64,000 nucleotides of DNA from Hondaea fermentalgiana (Eukaryota; Sar; Bigyra; Thraustochytrida; Thraustochytriidae), in assembly GCA_014084085.1 (NCBI GenBank), contig NPFB01000001.1, positions 146,067-210,066 on the forward strand, written 5' to 3'. Of this stretch, positions 58,901-64,000 are shown piece by piece (within the stretch, counting starts at the first letter, position 1; the number at the start of each line of letters is the position of its first letter). Below the pieces are notes generated by a model. The model ran no database searches and was not told the origin of the DNA. It saw only the letters and a program-made list of their open reading frames with translations. A program made the position numbers and the translations under genes.

Positions 58901-61900
58901 GGGAGCGCAATGTAGCTTTGTGGAAGCTGCAGTCCTATTCTGGATCTGCACGACGCGCCATGTCGCGAAAGGTTGTTGCTCGGGGGATTATACCAAAGGA
59001 ATTGACCGCGTCGTCCGAAGAACTCGCAAAACTTGAGCAGGTGTCCGAAAATCCGGCATCGATCACCCCAAACCCCGAGACGTCAGACACGGAAGCCTCG
59101 ACGACGGAAGCCCTCAAGGCCGACGATGCACTGGTGAGCCTCTTTCTTTCGAGCATATTCGGTGATACCATTCTTGGTCAAGTCTTCGAGGCAATCATGT
59201 ACGGACGCGACGCCGAGATTCAAGCTGGAGGTTGGACGAGCGGGTCTTCCGACGAGATGAATGAAGGGAGCGTGGGGTCTTCCATCGTCACACTGAATAA
59301 AGACGAACGGCTCGTGTACTCGGGAATGGTCCCAATGGTGGGCGAAGCCAAGGTGCTAAAGCATCAGCTCTCAAGATCTGCAAATTTGCAAGCATGGTTT
59401 GACAAGTTCGACAGGGATGGAAATGGTCTGATTGAACCACGAGAGTTTGAGCGCGCTCTTGAGGCGCTCGGCTTTCGACTCTCGGCTTCGGAGCTTCAAA
59501 GCCTTTTGACGCATCTCGACACGAATGGCGACGGTCAAATCAACCCTGATGAGTTTATTGCTTTCGTGAACGCAGAGACCGATTCTGCGGCGCTCTCGGA
59601 AAGCGAAGTTCTCTTGGAGCATGTGGTATCGGCACTTGCGAGTTCCGGCATTAATCGCGAAGCACTCACTCAGCCTTGGTCTGTGGGTCTCGACTGGTTC
59701 AAATTGCGGCATTTTGCATCGCAACTGCGAGAGCTGACAATGACATGTCCATTGCTTGCGCAGCGTTCCCTTTTCATGGCTGCACCCAAGGCAGTGGGGA
59801 TTCGCGCATACCGCGTTGCGCATCTTTTTGAGACCAAGGAGGCCTTTGCAGCATTTCTTGCACGACACCATGAACATCATGCCTCGGAGCAAAATCAGGA
59901 AGCGCCTCCGGTCCGTTCACCCGAGCGTGCGCGGAGTATGCTACGTTGCATCGTCGAAGCTGTGCAGCGTGGTGGCGAGGTGTCGGCGACCTTGCCACCG
60001 GTTGGCAACCGCGATGGCGGGAAAACAGACTTTGACCTGGACATGATTTTGGAGCGACTTCCCAAGTTTCTCTCTCGCCACTCGTCTGTTTCCGTGAGCG
60101 AGAAGATCAAGTCGGGGGAGCTCGCTCGTGGCATTCTTGAAGCCTACGCACGAGCAGAGGTGGCCGCATCCGTTCAAGCAACAAGTCCCGACGCTGAAAG
60201 TGAAGACACGGTCGTTCGCGCCGTGCTCGAGCGGTACGCAACAGACGTGGGCTCGAATGTGGGACGAGAAGGGATTGAGGAGGATGAGGGACGACCAGGT
60301 TCCGTTACCCTGACAATTGCAGAAGAAATGCGCATGCTTGTGGATGATGCGCTGATCCGTTGCAAGGCAAGCCATGTGAATCGCGCCGTGCTTGCACGCA
60401 TGCTTTCACCAGATCGTGTGCTGGCAGTCTCACTTAAATTGCGTCACGCGTTGCGCCAACAACGAGCTCTACGGGACAATCCGTCACTCTTTCTAGTCGA
60501 CGTGTATGTATGTACGGAAAAACAAACGACAGGAAGCAACGGAGACGTGGAGCGACGTGTACGGGTGTCGCCCGAACTGGACGTGGTGTATCGGCGAGAC
60601 CGAGGAAGTGTCAGGATCGAGCGAAACAAAGTAAATGAGGATTCCTCCAAGAACACGCTGCGAATCTACGCGCGCAATCCGTGCAATGGACGGGTGCTCG
60701 AACTGGATAAGGTCTTGATTGACGACAACCTTGTCGCGAAGCTACCGAAAGCAAGTCTAGGCCCGGGTGGTTGGACTTATGAGGTGGCATCGGACGCCAA
60801 GGTTCGTATGTCTTCAGATGAGCCAAAGGAGTTCGCAATGTCGGATCTCCGTGAAGTGCATGTGTTGCAAGAGCTCGTTGCGCGTCTTTCGATGTGCAAA
60901 TCTGTCAGCAGCGAAGAGACGAATCGCTTGGCTTTGCATCTTCGGGAGTGCCCAGAAAAGGTCAACTTCGTGCGAAGAATGCTCGATAGCTTGAATGAAT
61001 CGTCCTTCTTTGTGCAAGTGACGGATGTCGCGGTCCATTTTCGCGCCGACCGCGGAGAGACGGGCATTTCTGGCTTTGGCAGCTGCAAGAGTGCCGTTGT
61101 TGCTGCGTTGCGTGAGCAGCAGGGCGGCCGTTTGGCGGCTGCACTGAGCACGTTAGACGTCACGCTGCAAGTGGTGTTTGAGGAGACGCAGGGGGACTTT
61201 CGCGAGGAGATGACGTGGGCCGAGTTTGCTGCATACCTTGCAGAAGAGCGTAATTCTCTTGTCGAAGTTTGCGTCCGACCCGGCAAGCGCTCGTTGGTGA
61301 CCCGCACTGCGCTTGACGGTGGTCGTAATCCAGTCTTTGCGGACTCCTCGCTCGCCGTGCCCTTTGCGCCAGCGTCAAGCGCAAGCCGGAACTTGGTCGT
61401 GACAAGAGTTTGCCGACTTGCCAAGTCTGCCATGGACTCTCGTCCATTGTACGCAGTGTTGTTCGTGCATCATGTGGAAGACCCAAGCAGCTCGCGCTTG
61501 GGGGTCGTCGCCTATGATCCTCGCTCAAACGACGAATTTGCAGTCGTTGTTAAGACGATAAAAAGAAGGCGCCAAGACCACGGACGCGCACGAGGGCGGG
61601 CACGTCCGAGGCTTTTGGACTGGGGTTCACCGAAAAAGCGCGCGCAAAAACAGCCCTTTGGGTCTCGAGATCAGAATGATGCCGGGAATCAAACGTCCGA
61701 AACGCTACCTGGAGCATATAGCGCGGAAACGCTTGCCGTTCTGGACAAGTACGGTGTCGTGCAAGGCGACTCAACCGCAGGCGTAGAGCTGGAAACCTCG
61801 TTTCCTCTGCAGGACGATCGTGCGTGGGACGAGCTCTTGGAACACTTGTGTCTCGGATCGTGCCTCACGCCTCATGTTGAAGCCACAGTGTATAATGTTG

Positions 61901-63399
61901 GCGGGGAAGCCATGATCTCCGCTGGGTCCGCAAGTCGTGGCGAGGCTGTGACCAGGAGGGAGATTGGCAAGGCGCGCTTTCCGCTGTCGATCGTGACGGA
62001 AAGCCCCGGTGTGGGTCTCACGCGCTGGCTGAGTCTTGTCGATGAAAAGCACGGGGAATGTGGCAGATTGCGCGTGAGCTTTCGCTTTGACGATTCGTCT
62101 ATGATTGCTGCAAAGGAAAACGCCAAGGTGTCTGAATCCAAGAAAACTAGCTCGCGAAACGAGGGTGCAGGTCGCGGCGTCAGTGCGGTGAATGGACAAG
62201 TAAAGGAGGAAGAGAAGAAGGGGATGGAAGAGGAGCAAAAGGACACCTCGAGCATGTCGAGTGACAAGTTTGCAATTCCTGCAGGAGGGGATGAGATGCT
62301 GCCAGCCAACATTTCAGGTGGCGGCGATGGCAAGGAAGACTCATCCTTGGAGCTCGTCCACCGCCGCGCTCAAACCGCCAAAGACTATGCGGTGCTTGCC
62401 CAGCGTCTCCGAGAAGAAATGCTCGAAGCGAAGACGAAACTAGCCGAGAGCGAGCGAGCTCGCGGCGAACTGGAACAGACTGTGTCTCGAAACGAAGATC
62501 GACTACGCCAGACGCGTGGCGAGCTCGAGCATCAGCAGCGGAGGCTTCGGGAAGCCGAGGCGCAAGTGCGTGCAGCGGAGCCCCAGAAACCGAAACGTGG
62601 TGCTGACGCCAAAACCTTGGAGGAGCACGCGCGTGAGAAGCGCGAGCACGAAGCACGCCTTCGGGAACTCGATGTGCTGCGCGAAGACAACGAGAAGCTG
62701 CGGATGGTCACGGATACGCGCGAAACAAAGTTGCGAAGCGAGCTCCAACAGCTGCGTACGCAGCTGCAAGAGACTGAGCTCAAGCTTCGCGTTGAAGCGA
62801 CGGAAAAGCAGGAGCTCTTGGGATCCGTGGAGCGCGCCAATGCGGAGGCGCACGAAGGGCTGGCTCGTACGTCAGCTCGTGTGGCTGCGAACATCCTTGC
62901 CTCTGGCAATACTACACGCGGAGGAGGCATTTCGCGTAAGCCTCGTGAGCAGCGCGAGCGTGAGCGTCGACGACGAGACGAGTGGCTGCAAACTCGCTTG
63001 CAGGCTGACTACAAAACCTATCGCCGAGAATTCGACGGTTGTGTTGGCGAGGTTGAGCGCCAGTTGCGCGCCCGTCGGCCCGACGATCCTCGGCGGCCTC
63101 TCAAGGCGTTCGAGCAGCTCTTACTTGCGCAGGCGGTGGTGACACATCCAGAACCGCGTGTTACTGCCGAGGGATTCGAGGAGGCGCTTGCAAACTTTGG
63201 ACTCGTGGCCTCACCCCGGGACCTTGATCTTCTCAAGGCGCATTTCGACACGCATTCGGACGGCACGCTGGCCGTCGATGATTTCCTCGATACTCTGCGC
63301 GACCACATGGAAGAGTCGGACGCACTCGCAGCTTCCGGTGCAGCCACCGCCACCCATGGTTTCCGCGGCGTCCAGGCTGTGCAGCGGAAGCGATACTGA
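55921..63399 (+). CDS. Giant calpain-family cysteine protease with EF-hands and coiled-coil tail
   Basis: 2492 residues from the ATG at 55921. The catalytic domain lies at about 110-430. Its oxyanion/Cys motif is QGKLGDCWLLNALA with Cys150, the His motif is RHAYSI with His350, and the Asn motif is VRNVWGFGQWKG with Asn370. The triad is complete, so protease activity is likely. Insertions separate Cys and His more than in classic calpains. A beta-rich C2-like (calpain domain III) region follows at about 430-600. Two canonical EF-hands lie at about 1161-1211 (DRDGNGLIEPREF and DTNGDGQINPDEF). Another EF-like pair closes the protein near 2410-2470 with an imperfect loop (DTHSDGTLAVDDF). A long coiled coil covers about 2140-2340. 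Calcium control is inferred. Substrates are unknown. Confidence 0.85.
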   Translation: MGPLEQMEWVASAARRRTVFCTDDEEGESAFDEDNLKGLARRQASVEGRVREFVTAQIASLKANARLDESRRWTDPEFGPNEGDPDGRRSLFRNPRKSTPGYPQPHEIAWLRPGYSDESDVIEDQFCDNAILFRQPSTEATLVQGKLGDCWLLNALAVASTRAGLIESVFWRRDDFKDFGIFVCRFFKDGAWYYVIVDDRIPVVAGEHGQPCFAHTKDPSELWLPLLEKAYAKLHMSYDSLTGGDLEVALREISGWATCKRLLSAFDIESPLQDLDATWRYLRTALDYGSAIGCIARPEDRKESATMLQQLPNNSQSSSQAMARKKSDPNASLQEDSVLPAALRGLETRHAYSIVAAKTVRATRVVLVRNVWGFGQWKGPWSRGSPEFAAHEKDLQSLFPHRDLDRNECFLMAYEDFTARFSSLIYTIQLKTVFALDQLISVGSQWSGARVARGRWTKSSSGGGPDRETWNTNPFFRFRVVHAQTRVYVQVSLRDHRMATGRRLCDTLYSFTICRLDVKDKSRPVRPVSREPVPGSSPGEAQPMYTYSTSCEKEIFLSAGDYALVPHTFDRGHVDDFVLTMYFDKSIFLENSEALGEDEKEVVTRNPFQDSYVPQGDESMPQPGGEMNDQETPVLAVNEDQREQARALRAELFKERLAAIAEERGISQQSILAAFQGYGRLSRVDFKRSMVDLHFSVSEIPDADFEALAYPETTVSCAKIRGIFEQNMLRQTLFESRPGEHADDLMFRPPVTAPGQLSITVHEAQDLVLKDDGQNNTQLLRFTPAQSNESQKLRAVQRSEVMRVDGKLVILCSWLVPLNADLAAVLRASRPVGGDNLCVPVAYEVASGLEYSFTSSPWLWVFDHELHDAAFWKNHFVAWATDSRLCIEAIPNVLRSSLDHDKANEPFSSPRSAAYVPDRRRVVHDILEKLRTQAPQGHEEVTSPATSMDNDAVAMNEKNQSWAEPRPKTHPLAASLRVVETLYSASNRLAALDRERNVALWKLQSYSGSARRAMSRKVVARGIIPKELTASSEELAKLEQVSENPASITPNPETSDTEASTTEALKADDALVSLFLSSIFGDTILGQVFEAIMYGRDAEIQAGGWTSGSSDEMNEGSVGSSIVTLNKDERLVYSGMVPMVGEAKVLKHQLSRSANLQAWFDKFDRDGNGLIEPREFERALEALGFRLSASELQSLLTHLDTNGDGQINPDEFIAFVNAETDSAALSESEVLLEHVVSALASSGINREALTQPWSVGLDWFKLRHFASQLRELTMTCPLLAQRSLFMAAPKAVGIRAYRVAHLFETKEAFAAFLARHHEHHASEQNQEAPPVRSPERARSMLRCIVEAVQRGGEVSATLPPVGNRDGGKTDFDLDMILERLPKFLSRHSSVSVSEKIKSGELARGILEAYARAEVAASVQATSPDAESEDTVVRAVLERYATDVGSNVGREGIEEDEGRPGSVTLTIAEEMRMLVDDALIRCKASHVNRAVLARMLSPDRVLAVSLKLRHALRQQRALRDNPSLFLVDVYVCTEKQTTGSNGDVERRVRVSPELDVVYRRDRGSVRIERNKVNEDSSKNTLRIYARNPCNGRVLELDKVLIDDNLVAKLPKASLGPGGWTYEVASDAKVRMSSDEPKEFAMSDLREVHVLQELVARLSMCKSVSSEETNRLALHLRECPEKVNFVRRMLDSLNESSFFVQVTDVAVHFRADRGETGISGFGSCKSAVVAALREQQGGRLAAALSTLDVTLQVVFEETQGDFREEMTWAEFAAYLAEERNSLVEVCVRPGKRSLVTRTALDGGRNPVFADSSLAVPFAPASSASRNLVVTRVCRLAKSAMDSRPLYAVLFVHHVEDPSSSRLGVVAYDPRSNDEFAVVVKTIKRRRQDHGRARGRARPRLLDWGSPKKRAQKQPFGSRDQNDAGNQTSETLPGAYSAETLAVLDKYGVVQGDSTAGVELETSFPLQDDRAWDELLEHLCLGSCLTPHVEATVYNVGGEAMISAGSASRGEAVTRREIGKARFPLSIVTESPGVGLTRWLSLVDEKHGECGRLRVSFRFDDSSMIAAKENAKVSESKKTSSRNEGAGRGVSAVNGQVKEEEKKGMEEEQKDTSSMSSDKFAIPAGGDEMLPANISGGGDGKEDSSLELVHRRAQTAKDYAVLAQRLREEMLEAKTKLAESERARGELEQTVSRNEDRLRQTRGELEHQQRRLREAEAQVRAAEPQKPKRGADAKTLEEHAREKREHEARLRELDVLREDNEKLRMVTDTRETKLRSELQQLRTQLQETELKLRVEATEKQELLGSVERANAEAHEGLARTSARVAANILASGNTTRGGGISRKPREQRERERRRRDEWLQTRLQADYKTYRREFDGCVGEVERQLRARRPDDPRRPLKAFEQLLLAQAVVTHPEPRVTAEGFEEALANFGLVASPRDLDLLKAHFDTHSDGTLAVDDFLDTLRDHMEESDALAASGAATATHGFRGVQAVQRKRY

Positions 63400-64000
63400 C
63401 ATTCGAGTTAGCCTAGGTATGCCCCGAATATATAAGTAAAAAAAAATTTCCTTTCTCCGCGGGATGAATGCTGGTGCGGCCCGGAAGCGTCGCGGCTGCC
63501 TCCGTCTCTGTGCACTCGGCTGAGCGTCCTTTGCGGGGCGGCGACGCGAGAGTCGACTAATTTCGATCATATAAGCTGTCAGAGCCTGGTTGTCCGGGGG
63601 CGAGGCTTGGCCATGTGAGGCGCACTGCAGCGTGGAGAGGAGGGGACCTGTCGATCGTGTGGCGAATGGGCCGTGGGCGTTGCGGAGCGTTTGCGCAGTG
63701 TCGAGGCGGAGGCGTCCGCGATCGCGCGTGGGCCGCCGGCCACGGCCTACCTGGCAGAGCGGTGAAGGACTTCCAGAGACACGATTTCATCACGCATATA
63801 AGAGGAATCTCCTTTTCAGGGCGCGCTGGGGTCGCGGCCAACGCGCGGAAGTGAAAAGAAGTACGGAAGAAGGCGCGGAACTTCCGAATCGCTTCGCGTC
63901 AGGTGCTCACGCGATCATCAACCTGGCAAGCAAAGTTGCGGTTAACGAACGTATACGTGAAGAATTATGAACATTCGACGACAACATAAGCGTATGTTAG
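63400..64000. other. 3' flank of the calpain gene and window edge
   Basis: No gene is supported. A short A+T-rich tatataagtaaaa stretch follows the calpain stop and probably lies in its 3' end. The remainder is GC-rich with no recognisable frame. The start of a gene beyond the window cannot be judged. Confidence 0.5.

Overview
This window is nuclear DNA from a protist, most likely a stramenopile of the thraustochytrid (Labyrinthulomycetes) type. The evidence is compositional and gene-based: GC-rich DNA, very long and mostly intronless reading frames packed on both strands, rare GT-AG introns, and eukaryote-only gene families. These include a kinesin, a USP9X-class deubiquitinase, Atg16, a calpain, a DZIP1-type ciliary protein and a Roco GTPase. 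An oomycete/stramenopile-style WRKY19-like zinc-finger protein points the same way. The lineage is an inference. No rRNA, tRNA, CRISPR array or recognisable transposon was found. One 100-N assembly gap (44543-44642) is flanked by the same 21 bp on both sides.

Layout: an IQ/TPR protein (935-6118 +); a voltage-gated K+ channel with a large extracellular domain (6388-11058 -); a two-exon DZIP1-like protein (11624-15359 +); a 5.6-kb gene-free, microsatellite-rich stretch; a polyQ WRKY19-like zinc-finger protein (21012-22691 +); a kinesin (23173-25557 -); a cytochrome b5-domain protein ending in a CaaX box (26991-27527 +); a 15-exon LRR-Roc-COR-TIR gene (27905-33637 -); a kinase-PH protein (34405-36192 -); an unrecognised 777-residue protein (37193-39526 +); a CUE-like protein (39734-40708 +); a polyQ coiled-coil protein (40921-42150 -); a two-exon Atg16 (42464-44527 -); a giant USP9X-like deubiquitinase (45053-54079 +); a Siw14-like phosphatase (54378-55133 +); and a giant calpain with EF-hands (55921-63399 +).

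The standout is the gene at 27905-33637. Its Roc-COR-TIR half is one long exon. Upstream, a tandem array of about 198-bp units resolves on the minus strand into 13 small exons. Each encodes one ribonuclease-inhibitor-type leucine-rich repeat of 25-29 residues, and every intron is in phase 2, so any repeat exon could be skipped, lost or duplicated without a frameshift. The assembled product (about 1250 residues: LRR array, Roc GTPase, COR, TIR) has the layout of an intracellular immune-type or signalling receptor. Its neighbours have one intron or none. Other points of interest are the thrombospondin-3-like calcium repeats on the K+ channel ectodomain, a probable RPGRIP1-type C2 domain at the end of the DZIP1-like protein, and the head-to-head Atg16/USP pair across the assembly gap.
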